Shown in pieces: positions 56,596 to 64,000 of a DNA stretch of 64,000 nt. The position numbers and the translations under genes are program-made. The first letter of the stretch is position 1. Each line of letters starts with the position of its first letter. This stretch comes from Allobosea sp. TND4EK4. Lineage in GTDB: Bacteria; Pseudomonadota; Alphaproteobacteria; Rhizobiales; Beijerinckiaceae. Below the pieces are notes generated by a model. It saw nothing but the letters and a program-made list of their open reading frames with translations, was not told the DNA's origin and did not search any database. The stretch is taken from NCBI RefSeq assembly GCF_900156025.1, contig NZ_FTMO01000015.1, positions 1 through 64,000 on the forward strand. Direction: 5' to 3'.

Positions 56596-57576
56596 CTACT
56601 CGGCCTTGATCCCAGCCTCCTGGATCAGATCACCCCATTTCTTCAGTTCCGCTTGCAGGAACTTGCCGAGCTCTTCCGGTGTCCAGCCGCCGGGCCCGGC
56701 TGCCAGCGCATCCATCTTCGCGCGCATCGTTGGATCGGCGAGGCCGGCCTTGGTGTCCTGATAGACCTTCTGGACGATGGCCTGCGGGGTCTTGGCCGGC
56801 GCGAACAGCGCGAACCAGGAGGAGACGTCGAAGCCGGGGATCGTCTCGGCGATCGGGGGGTAATCCGGCGCGGTCGGCGCCCGCTTCAGGGTCGAGACAC
56901 CGAGCGGGCGGATCGTGCCGGCCTTGGCGTGGGGCAGGGCGGAGGTGATGTTGTCGAAGATCAGGTCGACGCGTCCGCCCATCAGGTCCTGGATCGCCTG
57001 GGCCGAGCCGCGATAGGGGACATGCACCATCTTGGCGCCGGTCAGCTTCTGGAAGAGCTCGCCGGCCAGGTGCAGCGAGGTGCCGACGCCGGAGGAGGCG
57101 TAGGTCAGCTTGCCGGGATTGGCCTTGGCGTAGGCGACCAGCTCGGCGACGCTCTTCACCGGCAGGTCGTTGCGGACGACGAGCAGGTTCGGCACCAGCG
57201 CGACCATGGTGATCGGCGCCAGATCCTTGACCGGGTCGTAGTTCACCTTGGCGTAGAGATAACGGTTGGTGGCGAGCCCGACCGAGGCGATCAGCAGCGT
57301 GTCGCCGGTGGGCGCGGCCTTCGCCACGGCCTCGATGCCGATATTGCTGCCGGCGCCGGGCCGATTCTCGACGATCAGGCCGCTGCCCCATGTCTGGCCC
57401 AGCTTGTCGGCGACAAGCCGGCCAAGCACGTCGGTGGCGCCGCCGGCGGTGAAGGGAACCACCAGCTTGACCTGTCGCCCCTGCGGCCAGTTCTCCTGGG
57501 CGCGGGCGGTCCCTCCGGCCAGCAGTGAGGCTCCGGCGCCTGCGAGCAGGGCGCGGCGGTCGATCGGTCCGAGCAT
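56596..57576 (-). CDS. TTT-family (Bug) tricarboxylate receptor
   Basis: 326 residues with a Tat-like signal (DRRALLAGAGASLLAGGTARAQE). Bug-family strings are QVKLVVPFTAGGATDVLGR, IVENRPGAGSNIG, YDPVKDLAPITMV, VPYRGSAQAIQDLMGGRVDLIFDN and TIRPLGVSTLKR. Another orphan: no TctA/TctB genes are adjacent. Unrelated in position to the island receptor at 35712. Confidence 0.9.
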   Translation of the reverse strand: MLGPIDRRALLAGAGASLLAGGTARAQENWPQGRQVKLVVPFTAGGATDVLGRLVADKLGQTWGSGLIVENRPGAGSNIGIEAVAKAAPTGDTLLIASVGLATNRYLYAKVNYDPVKDLAPITMVALVPNLLVVRNDLPVKSVAELVAYAKANPGKLTYASSGVGTSLHLAGELFQKLTGAKMVHVPYRGSAQAIQDLMGGRVDLIFDNITSALPHAKAGTIRPLGVSTLKRAPTAPDYPPIAETIPGFDVSSWFALFAPAKTPQAIVQKVYQDTKAGLADPTMRAKMDALAAGPGGWTPEELGKFLQAELKKWGDLIQEAGIKAE

Positions 57577-57695
57577 GAGCTTCCCTCCAACACCGGCCTG
57601 CCGGCCGGCTCTTTGTCACAGGCTGCAATTCGCCGCCACGCTTGTCCAGAGGGGACCGCTTGACCCGCTTCGATTGCTCCACCGATGCTCCGGCC

Positions 57696-58637
57696 ATGAC
57701 ATCTCCTGCCCGAATCACCGCCTGCCTCGCTGTGCTGGCCGCAGCGCTGCCACTGGCCGCCCGAGCCCAGTCGACGGCGGAGCAAGAGGCGAAGTCCCGC
57801 GCTGCCAACATCGCCGCATGGCCCGATGCAGCCCGTTCGCTCTTCGGCCAGAAGACGACGCCGGCCGCGACGTCGGCGCCGCGTGCCATCGGCTCCTATG
57901 CGCGAGGCTGCCTCGCCGGCGGCGAAGCTCTGCCGACAGAAGGGCCGAGCTGGCAGGTCATGCGGCTGAATCGCCACCGCAACTGGGGCCATCCTATCCT
58001 GGTCGACTATCTCGAAAAACTCGCCCGCGACGTGCCGCGCATCACCGGCTGGAACGGCCTGCTGGTCGGCGACATGTCGCAACCGCGCGGCGGGCCGATG
58101 CTGACCGGCCACGCCTCGCACCAGATCGGGCTCGATGCCGATGTCTGGTTGACGCCGATGCCACGCGGCGGCCTCAGCCGCGAGCAGCGCGAGAACGTCC
58201 CGGCGGTGAACATGGCACGCTCCGACTGGCGCGACGTCGATCCGCGCCATTGGACGCCGTCCCATGTCAGGCTGCTGCGCGCCGTTTCGGCCGATCCGAA
58301 GGTGGAGCGCATCTTCGTCAACCCGGCGATCAAGGTCGCGCTCTGCCGCGAGCCGGGCGACCGGAGCTGGCTGGAGAAGGTGCGGCCGATCTGGGGCCAC
58401 AACTACCATTTCCACATCAGGCTCGCCTGTCCGGCCGGCATGGCAAGCTGCCAGGGGCAGGAGCCGCCGAATTTCGGCGATGGCTGCGGCGCCGAGCTGA
58501 CCGGCTGGGTCGAGCGCCAGCACGAGGCGATCTTCAACCCGCCCAAGCCCAGGCCCGGACCGAAACCCAAGCCGAAGCCCCCGATGGGGCTCGACGCGCT
58601 GCCGCCCGAATGCCGCCAGGTGCTGGCCGCGCCGTGA
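57696..58637 (+). CDS. mepA: Penicillin-insensitive murein endopeptidase MepA
   Basis: 313 residues; signal peptide through AARAQS. LAS/MepA zinc motifs are present: LTGHASHQIGLDADVW (metal His and Asp) and GHNYHFHIRLAC (metal His). Eight cysteine-type positions such as CLAGGEAL, ALCREPG and DGCGAEL resemble disulphides of MepA. It cuts D-alanyl-diaminopimelate crosslinks in the periplasm. A proline-lysine-rich segment (NPPKPRPGPKPKPKPP) precedes the end. The frame extends to 57642, but the signal peptide starts at 57696. Confidence 0.9.
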   Translation: MTSPARITACLAVLAAALPLAARAQSTAEQEAKSRAANIAAWPDAARSLFGQKTTPAATSAPRAIGSYARGCLAGGEALPTEGPSWQVMRLNRHRNWGHPILVDYLEKLARDVPRITGWNGLLVGDMSQPRGGPMLTGHASHQIGLDADVWLTPMPRGGLSREQRENVPAVNMARSDWRDVDPRHWTPSHVRLLRAVSADPKVERIFVNPAIKVALCREPGDRSWLEKVRPIWGHNYHFHIRLACPAGMASCQGQEPPNFGDGCGAELTGWVERQHEAIFNPPKPRPGPKPKPKPPMGLDALPPECRQVLAAP

Positions 58638-58649
58638 GGCTCCGTGCGG

Positions 58650-59783
58650 CTACCGGCGCGGCCTCGTGCGCGCCGAGCTGTAGGCGAAGGGGTCGCGCTC
58701 GGGCGTGATCATCGGCTGCGCCTCCTCCGAGCCCTGCTGGTCGACGACACCGCCGGTCGCACCGTCGCCCAGCACGTTCTCCTCCGTGGGCTCCACCGCG
58801 CCGGGCAAGGCGAGGGGACCACGCTGTTCGCTCGGCAGGGGCTGCGGCTGGTAGCGCCGCGGCTGCTGGCCGTGCTGCGCGTCGTATTCCTCCAGGAAGC
58901 GCTGTTGCGCGTCGAGCGTGTTGGAGCGTCCGTAACTGGCGACGGGATAGCCGCCCTGCACCGCGCCCGGCGGCCGCAGCCCGTCGCTCGGATGGCGCAG
59001 CATCGGCCCGCCCGCATAGGCATTGGCCGATGGCGCGGCCTGCCGTGGCGTCAGCTGGGCCGAATTGACCCGCGCCGGGTCCGGCGGCGGCAGGTTGTAG
59101 TTCGGCGTGTACTTGATGATCGGCTTGCAGACATGCCGGCCCTTGGAGTGGCGGGCGAGATCGATATGCAGGTGGTCGTAATGCATCGGGTCGGCGCCCG
59201 GGCCGAGCACCGTGCCGAAATAGGTGCAGGCGCCGACGAACACCTCGCGCAGGAAGTTCTGCTCCTCCGGCGAGCCGCGCCAGCCCTCCTTCACCGTGAC
59301 GACGCGCCCGTCGCTCAGGCGGAAGGAGAACACGTCGACGGCATTGCCATAGGCATGCTCGGAGGTCGCGGTCGTATAGGTACCGTTGTTCATCGTCCGG
59401 CAGGAATAGGAGCCGGCGCGGATCTCGACGACCTGGGCACCGAGCACGTTCATTGCGGCAGGCTGCACCACCTCCGCGAACCACTGGTCGGTGGTCGCGA
59501 CGACGGGACAGGCGAGAAGGGCGGGGCTGGTCAGGCCGACACTGCCGTTCTGAAGGCCCGTGACCTTCAGCGGCTGCTGCATGCCGCAGACCCCGGGCCC
59601 GTCGATCGGCCTGCCGCGCAGGCTGACATAGTTCGAGAGCGGCACCTGGCCGGAAGCCATGCACTGCGCTTCCGCCTGGTCGCGCCAGGGCGCGCGCTGC
59701 GGCTTCTGGAACTTGCCGCAGCCGGCGAGGCTGGCCGCGCCGGCCAGTCCGAGGGCAAGAAGAGCGAGATGTGAGCGTCGCAT
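58650..59783 (-). CDS. Extensin-family (DUF882/LAS-like) lipoprotein
   Basis: 377 residues with a lipoprotein signal ending LAGAASLAGC (Cys22). The extensin-like C-terminal domain spans about 40-235: CGMQQPLKVTGLQNG, QPAAMNVLGAQVVEIRAGSYSCR, SEHAYGNAVDVFSFRLSDG and DHLHIDLARHSKGRH. SEHAYGNAVD and DHLHID look like the zinc site of D,D-peptidases. The last ~140 residues are Pro/Gln/Arg-rich and low complexity. It lies end to end with mepA, another wall hydrolase. Confidence 0.85.
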   Translation of the reverse strand: MRRSHLALLALGLAGAASLAGCGKFQKPQRAPWRDQAEAQCMASGQVPLSNYVSLRGRPIDGPGVCGMQQPLKVTGLQNGSVGLTSPALLACPVVATTDQWFAEVVQPAAMNVLGAQVVEIRAGSYSCRTMNNGTYTTATSEHAYGNAVDVFSFRLSDGRVVTVKEGWRGSPEEQNFLREVFVGACTYFGTVLGPGADPMHYDHLHIDLARHSKGRHVCKPIIKYTPNYNLPPPDPARVNSAQLTPRQAAPSANAYAGGPMLRHPSDGLRPPGAVQGGYPVASYGRSNTLDAQQRFLEEYDAQHGQQPRRYQPQPLPSEQRGPLALPGAVEPTEENVLGDGATGGVVDQQGSEEAQPMITPERDPFAYSSARTRPRR

Positions 59784-60241
59784 GACCCTTCAAATGCGAA
59801 GGGTCTGGTGAACGGTTTCTCAACCGGGTGCGCCCTGGCGGTCACAGCCTGATTAACTTCGCCGGGGTGGTGAACACGGTCTTAAATCAGCTTTGGAACT
59901 GCTTAATGCCCGCCTTGCCGGATACCACCGAAACTGACCCCATCCATGATAAAACTGTCGATAATTCATCTGATGCAAATCTTGATCGCTGCTGGATTTG
60001 GGCGTCGCATAGAAAAACGGAGAAGAAGAGATATGGTCTCGAATGGAACGGTTCTGCCAAGCGCCGGATGAGCTTGCGCGATCAGGGGCTTGAAGGGCGG
60101 TGTGCCGAAGCTGAATCAATGAATTAAGGCTTCATTAGGCGTGTTTTAGCCTTCGCCCTCCCTTCGCCACGTTTCAGCCCCCTTGCGGCCTGCGCTGGTT
60201 CTGCTAGCTTGGTGACAGGTCAATGACATCAGGAGGGTGTG
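59784..60241. other. Long intergenic region, less GC-rich
   Basis: About 460 bases with lower GC than neighbours, including 59957-60130. Open frames here have no recognised domain. GTGTTTTAGCC-like and TTGTGAC-free sequence gives no convincing promoter; the region may carry the promoters of the extensin gene and of the small ORF at 60242. Confidence 0.4.
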
Positions 60242-60325
60242 ATGAGTGTCACGCTACGTCTCGACCGATGGCTCATGGGCGCGGCCTTCGTGTTCATGAT
60301 TGCGATCGTGCTGGGAGCGTTCTGA
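60242..60325 (+). CDS. 27-residue single-pass membrane peptide
   Basis: ATG 60242 follows a strong AGGAGGGTG ribosome binding site. It encodes a basic-amphipathic start (SVTLRLDRWLM) and one hydrophobic helix (GAAFVFMIAIVLGAF, stop). A strong terminator follows 48 bases later, so it looks like a complete small transcription unit. I do not recognise a family. Confidence 0.55.
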   Translation: MSVTLRLDRWLMGAAFVFMIAIVLGAF

Positions 60326-60372
60326 CGAAGCGTCAGTCTCGAGAGTCGCTGAGGCCACAAGAGCCTTGAGAA

Positions 60373-60401
60373 GAGCGCCGCCGGATGTTGTCCGGCGGCG
60401 C
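60373..60401 (+). terminator. Intrinsic terminator after the 27-residue ORF
   Basis: A perfect 12-base-pair stem (AGCGCCGCCGGA / TCCGGCGGCGCT) around TGTTG, followed by TTCGTTT. Confidence 0.85.
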
Positions 60402-60585
60402 TTTCGTTTGCAGCATCGGCCCGCTCCGAGCGTCAGGGCGGTCATCCGGCTTTGGCCGCGAACGATTATGTACTCTTTCGAAATAGTAAGTATTTCAGAT
60501 CGTTAGCTGTGGCTGGCCTTGCGGGCGAGGCGCGCCTGCACCATATTCCAGCCGTTCGAGCCCGAAGGGGGCTCCGGGAGGAACA

Positions 60586-61545
60586 ATGTCTCTCATTTCG
60601 ATCGCTCGTCGCGGACGCGCCCTTGCCCTGGTCGCCGGCGCCCTGATGATCCTGCCCCTCGCTGCCGAAGCCCGGCCGGGCGGAGGCAAGAGCATGGGAA
60701 GCCGTGGAAGCTTCTCGCGGCAGGCGCCGCCGCCGACCGCGACGACCCCCGGCGGTGGCCAGCAATTCCAGCGCAGTGCGCCGTCCATGGCTGCTCCGGC
60801 CGCCGGTGCGGCCGCTCAGGCCGCCCGCCCGTCCTTTGCCCGCAATCTGATGATGGGCATCGGCGCAGGCCTGCTCGGCGCGGGCCTGTTCGGCCTGCTT
60901 TCGGGCGCGGGCTTCGGTGGCCTGTCCGGGTTCATCGGCCTGCTCTTCCAGGCAGCGCTGATCGCAGGCGTGATCTGGCTGGCACTGCGCTTCTTCCGTC
61001 GCCGGTCCGAGCCGCAGCTCGCCAGTGCCGGCGCGCCGCTGCCGCGTGACGGCTATCGGCCGGAGCCGGCCGACGCCAGCGCGCGCATGGGCATGATGGG
61101 TGCGGCCGGCGCCGCCACTGCAGCGGCCCAGACCCAGCCGATCGAGCTCCAGAGCGCGGATTTCAACGCCTTCGAACGCCTGCTCGGCGAGGTCAACGCC
61201 GCCTATTCGAACGAGGACGAGCCCGGCCTGCGCCAGCGCGTCACGCCGGAGATGTTCGGCTATTTCGACGAGGACCTGACGGCGAATGTGCGCCGCGGCG
61301 TCGTCGATCGGGTCTCCGACGTCAAGCTCCTTCAGGGCGACCTCTCCCAGGCCTGGCACGAGAACGGCAGCGATTTTGCCACCGTCGCGATGCGCTTCAG
61401 CCTGATCAACGCGATGTATGACCGCAAGACCGGCCAGATCGTCGAGGGCGACCCGAACAAGACGCAGGAGGTTCAGGAATACTGGACCTTCCAGCGCGCT
61501 CCCCGCGGCGACTGGAAGCTGTCGGCGATCCAGCAGGCCGCTTGA
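60586..61545 (+). CDS. Tim44-domain membrane protein
   Basis: 319 residues, AGGAGG-like site GGGAGGAAC before ATG. An N-terminal hydrophobic signal ([18 protein letters not shown]) is followed by a Ser/Gly/Pro-rich linker and two glycine-rich membrane segments ([40 protein letters not shown]). The C-terminal ~130 residues form the Tim44/NTF2-like domain: [51 protein letters not shown]. In bacteria such proteins are related to mitochondrial Tim44 and MRPL45, with no established role. Confidence 0.87.
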   Translation: MSLISIARRGRALALVAGALMILPLAAEARPGGGKSMGSRGSFSRQAPPPTATTPGGGQQFQRSAPSMAAPAAGAAAQAARPSFARNLMMGIGAGLLGAGLFGLLSGAGFGGLSGFIGLLFQAALIAGVIWLALRFFRRRSEPQLASAGAPLPRDGYRPEPADASARMGMMGAAGAATAAAQTQPIELQSADFNAFERLLGEVNAAYSNEDEPGLRQRVTPEMFGYFDEDLTANVRRGVVDRVSDVKLLQGDLSQAWHENGSDFATVAMRFSLINAMYDRKTGQIVEGDPNKTQEVQEYWTFQRAPRGDWKLSAIQQAA

Positions 61546-61567
61546 TCCCTGCGAGCGACACAATGAG

Positions 61568-61592
61568 ACGGCCGGGGCAACCCGGCCGTTTT
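61568..61592 (+). terminator. Intrinsic terminator after the Tim44 gene
   Basis: A nine-base-pair stem (ACGGCCGGG / CCCGGCCGT) with a GCAA tetraloop and TTTT, 22 bases past the stop. Confidence 0.85.
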
Positions 61593-61681
61593 CGTTTACG
61601 GGTTTCGGGTGTTGCAGCGGCCGAAAACGGGACTATAGCGAAAGCGATCTGCCGATTGCCCAGCCGCTGCCGGAGCCTTCC

Positions 61682-62497
61682 ATGAGTGACATGCGTCTCG
61701 TCGTCGTCGGTGCCGCCGGGCGCATGGGCCGCATGCTGATCAAGGCGATCCTACAGGCTGAGGGGTGCCGGCTGGCCGCGGCGGTCGAAAGGTCCGGCTC
61801 CGCCGCGCTCGGCACGGATGCCGGCATCCTCGCCGGGCTTCCCGCGCTCGGCCTGCCCGTGACCGGGGATGCCCCGGCCGCCTTCGCCCAGGCCGATGGC
61901 GTGCTGGACTTCACCTCGCCGGAGGCAACCATCGCCTTCGCAGGCCTTGCCGCCGAAGCCGGCATTCTGCACGTCGTTGGCACGACCGGCCTCGAGCCCG
62001 CCCATCTGGCGAAGCTGGCCGAGGCTGCGAAGCGCACGCCCATCGTCCGCTCAGGCAATATGAGCCTCGGCGTCAACCTGCTGGCGGCGCTGGTGCGCAA
62101 GGTCGCGGCGACGCTCGGCACCGACTGGGACATTGAGATCCTCGAGATGCACCACCGCATGAAGGTCGATGCCCCCTCCGGCACAGCCGTGATGCTGGGT
62201 GAGGCAGCTGCCGAAGGGCGGGAGGTCGAGCTGGCCCAAAAGCGCGTCGCGGTGCGGGACGGGATCACCGGTGCGCGCGAGCCGGGCACGATCGGTTTCT
62301 CCGCCCTGCGCGGCGGCACCGTCACCGGCGACCACAAGGTGATCTTCGCCGGCGCCGGCGAAAGACTGGAACTTGCCCATGTCGCGGAGGACCGCAGCCT
62401 CTTCGCGCAAGGGGCGCTGAAGGCTGCGCTGTGGGGCCGCGGCAAGCCGGCCGGGCTTTATTCCATGGCCGACGTGCTCGGCGTCGAGACGCTCTGA
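61682..62497 (+). CDS. dapB: 4-hydroxy-tetrahydrodipicolinate reductase
   Basis: 271 residues. NAD(P) loop [19 protein letters not shown], substrate region [12 protein letters not shown] and [12 protein letters not shown], then the catalytic [19 protein letters not shown] (His and Lys). [21 protein letters not shown] and [11 protein letters not shown] close it. It makes tetrahydrodipicolinate for lysine and diaminopimelate. alkB follows after six bases. Confidence 0.96.
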   Translation: MSDMRLVVVGAAGRMGRMLIKAILQAEGCRLAAAVERSGSAALGTDAGILAGLPALGLPVTGDAPAAFAQADGVLDFTSPEATIAFAGLAAEAGILHVVGTTGLEPAHLAKLAEAAKRTPIVRSGNMSLGVNLLAALVRKVAATLGTDWDIEILEMHHRMKVDAPSGTAVMLGEAAAEGREVELAQKRVAVRDGITGAREPGTIGFSALRGGTVTGDHKVIFAGAGERLELAHVAEDRSLFAQGALKAALWGRGKPAGLYSMADVLGVETL

Positions 62498-62503
62498 ATC
62501 GCG

Positions 62504-63121
62504 ATGCGCATCGCCGTCGCGCCAGGGGTGGTTCATTGGCCAGGCCGTCTCTCGGCCGAGGAGCAGGGCGCGTTGCTGGCTGAGCTGCGCGCCGTCGTGC
62601 GGCAGGCGCCCTTCTTCCAGCCGCGCATGCCGAAGACCGGCAAGCCCTTTTCCGTCCGTATGACCAATTGCGGCCCGCTGGGCTGGGTCTCCGACGAGCG
62701 CGGCTACCGCTACCAGCCGCTGCATCCCGAGACCGGCGAGCCTTGGCCGCTGATGCCGGCGCCGCTTCTGACGCTCTGGAATGAGCTTGCGGATTATCCG
62801 CAGCCGCCGGAAGCCTGCCTCGTCAACCACTACGCCTCGGGCGCCAAGATGGGACTGCATCAGGATCGCGACGAGCAGGCGTTCGACGCGCCGGTGCTGT
62901 CGGTCTCGCTCGGCGACGCCGCGCTGTTCCGGATCGGCGGCACGACACGCGGCGGAAAGACGATTTCTCTGAAGCTCGCCTCCGGAGACGTGCTGATCTT
63001 CGGCGGGGAGGCGCGGCTGGCCTATCACGGCATCGACCGCGTGCTGTCCGGTTCCTCGACGCTGCTGCCGGAGGGCGGGCGGATCAACCTGACGCTGCGC
63101 CGGGTGACCAAGCCGGATTGA
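62504..63121 (+). CDS. alkB: AlkB-family DNA/RNA dealkylation dioxygenase
   Basis: 205 residues. The 2-oxoglutarate/Fe(II) site is His119-Gln-Asp121 (GLHQDRDE) with His175 (LAYHGIDR), and the oxoglutarate Arg lies in GRINLTLRRV. NHYASGAKMGLHQD and MTNCGPLGWVSDERGYRYQP are AlkB-type. It oxidatively removes methyl groups from N1-methyladenine and N3-methylcytosine. It lies six bases after dapB, an apparent two-gene unit. Confidence 0.93.
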   Translation: MRIAVAPGVVHWPGRLSAEEQGALLAELRAVVRQAPFFQPRMPKTGKPFSVRMTNCGPLGWVSDERGYRYQPLHPETGEPWPLMPAPLLTLWNELADYPQPPEACLVNHYASGAKMGLHQDRDEQAFDAPVLSVSLGDAALFRIGGTTRGGKTISLKLASGDVLIFGGEARLAYHGIDRVLSGSSTLLPEGGRINLTLRRVTKPD

Positions 63122-63122
63122 G

Positions 63123-63740
63123 CTAGTCGCCCTTGCCCGGCAGGCGCGGAAACGACCAGCCGAACAGCAGCGAGCCGGCACGCAGACCGAAACCGGCCGC
63201 GATGCCGCCCAGCATCACCGCAAGGCCCGGAAGGCCGAGCCCGGCCAGGAGCGCTGCGGTGGTCGCACCTGCGGCTGCGGCGGTGACGTAGAAATCCCGG
63301 CTCCACAGCACCATCGGCCTGTCGCCGGCCAGCACGTCGCGGATCACGCCGCCGAAGGTGGCGGTCATCGCGCCGAGCGCGACGGCCGAGATCACCGGCA
63401 CACCGGCATCGAGCCCGCGCAGCGTGCCCACGACGGCAAAGAGCGAAAGCCCGGCGGCATCGGCCCAGATCAGCAGCTTGCGCCCGCTCCAGCCTTCCAG
63501 CACGCCCGGCCTGAGATAGGCGAGCGCCCAGGCGCAAAGCGCGACCATCGTGCAGATGATGACGTCGGACGGCTCGCGCACCCACAGCGCGCTATGGCCG
63601 AGCACCAATTCCCGCAGCGTGCCGCCGCCCACCCCGGTGACCGTGGCAAGGAGGATGAAGCCGAGCGGATCCATGCCCTTGCGGGCCGCGACGAGGGCAC
63701 CGGTCAGCGCGAAGATGGCGACGCCGGCACCCTCGAACAT
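63123..63740 (-). CDS. UPF0126/TRIC-domain membrane protein
   Basis: 205 residues with two repeats of three membrane helices. Repeat one has GAGVAIFALTGALVAARKGMDPLGFILLATVTGVGGGTLREL, repeat two WADAAGLSLFAVVGTLRGL and GAMTATFGGVIRDVLAG. The GVGGGTLRD-like kink motif in both repeats is typical of TRIC cation-channel relatives. Transported substrate uncertain; glycine and potassium have been proposed for relatives. Start ATG 63740 is where homology begins. Confidence 0.88.
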   Translation of the reverse strand: MFEGAGVAIFALTGALVAARKGMDPLGFILLATVTGVGGGTLRELVLGHSALWVREPSDVIICTMVALCAWALAYLRPGVLEGWSGRKLLIWADAAGLSLFAVVGTLRGLDAGVPVISAVALGAMTATFGGVIRDVLAGDRPMVLWSRDFYVTAAAAGATTAALLAGLGLPGLAVMLGGIAAGFGLRAGSLLFGWSFPRLPGKGD

Positions 63741-63744
63741 GGTT

Positions 63745-64000
63745 TCAGTGGCTCGTCGGCCCGTTGCCGTCCTCGGGGGCAGGCGCATCCGCAGGTTTGG
63801 GTGCCCCGGCCGAGACGCCGACGAGGGCGGGGCGCAGCACGCGCTCGCCGATCTTGTAGCCGGACTGCACGACCTTCGAGACCATGCCCTTCGCAACGGT
63901 CGGGTCGGGCGCCTCGAACATCGCCTGATGCAGATTGGGGTCGAACTTCTCGCCTTGCGGATCGATCTTGCGCACGCCGTGACGCTCCAGCGTCTTCAGC
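63745..64000 (-). CDS. grpE: Nucleotide exchange factor GrpE, C-terminal part
   Basis: The last ~85 codons; the N-terminal part lies beyond the window edge. [32 protein letters not shown] and [21 protein letters not shown] form the beta-wing domain that contacts DnaK's ATPase lobe. It ends in a Pro/Ala-rich tail. GrpE releases ADP from DnaK. The stop lies four bases from the TRIC gene start. Confidence 0.93.
   Translation of the reverse strand, partial: LKTLERHGVRKIDPQGEKFDPNLHQAMFEAPDPTVAKGMVSKVVQSGYKIGERVLRPALVGVSAGAPKPADAPAPEDGNGPTSH

Noticed and set aside
59828-60127. 99-codon frame in the 59784-60241 gap
   Set aside because: No recognised domain, no good start signal and atypical composition; chance frame in AT-richer DNA is more likely.
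1-64000. CRISPR arrays
   Set aside because: No regularly spaced direct repeats were seen on either strand and no cas-like gene is present.

Overview
The window looks like chromosomal DNA of a GC-rich alphaproteobacterium of the Hyphomicrobiales, most likely Bosea or a close relative. This is inference from gene content: an Irr-type iron regulator beside fabA-fabB-fabI, an ihfB-lapA pair, an alphaproteobacterial ribosomal protein S1, and a thioredoxin-reductase-like protein with a cyclic-nucleotide-binding domain. I could run no database search.

Layout. 1-1300: a dihydroxyacid dehydratase (IlvD/Edd) gene whose C-terminal third is replaced by what looks like an insertion-sequence end at the window edge. 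1651-13119: a PoxB-like enzyme, a sensor-linked flavoprotein plus UBP zinc-finger pair, an AraC regulator, an MFS exporter, an alpha/beta hydrolase, a FixL/FixJ-like two-component set and a Dps protein. 13455-17477: an EfeUBO-type iron uptake operon in which the EfeO cupredoxin domain has moved onto the permease, with an Irr-box-like palindrome upstream. 17819-24936: an IclR regulator with a palindromic operator, then a fused hydantoinase A/B, an OPT-family transporter and an AroM-family protein. 25003-28063: a scarred region with a truncated homocysteine methyltransferase, an intact soluble PAS-PAS chemoreceptor and the decayed remains of another.

28064-38495 is best read as a genomic island. 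It is bounded by the tRNA-Leu(CAG) gene and a displaced copy of that tRNA's 3' end, with a broken tyrosine-integrase gene next to the tRNA. Its cargo is a very compact six-gene operon: periplasmic binding protein, aldehyde dehydrogenase, 3-hydroxyisobutyrate-dehydrogenase-like enzyme, IclR regulator, TcuA-like flavoprotein and TcuB-like Fe-S membrane protein. A divergent pair encodes a tripartite-tricarboxylate (TTT) receptor and a metallo-beta-lactamase-fold hydrolase. Together they suggest uptake and oxidation of an unidentified organic acid, with electrons passed through TcuB to the quinone pool. No membrane partner for either binding protein is in the window.

38888-64000 is mostly core genome: oxidoreductases, irr and fabA-fabB-fabI (unsaturated fatty acid synthesis), argG, rpsA, an Hsp70-like protein, sppA, ihfB, lapA, envelope proteins (MepA, extensin-like lipoprotein, Tim44-domain protein), dapB, alkB, a UPF0126/TRIC channel-like protein and the 3' end of grpE. 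Clear intrinsic terminators follow argG, rpsA, a 27-residue membrane ORF and the Tim44 gene, and a palindromic intergenic repeat follows rpsA.
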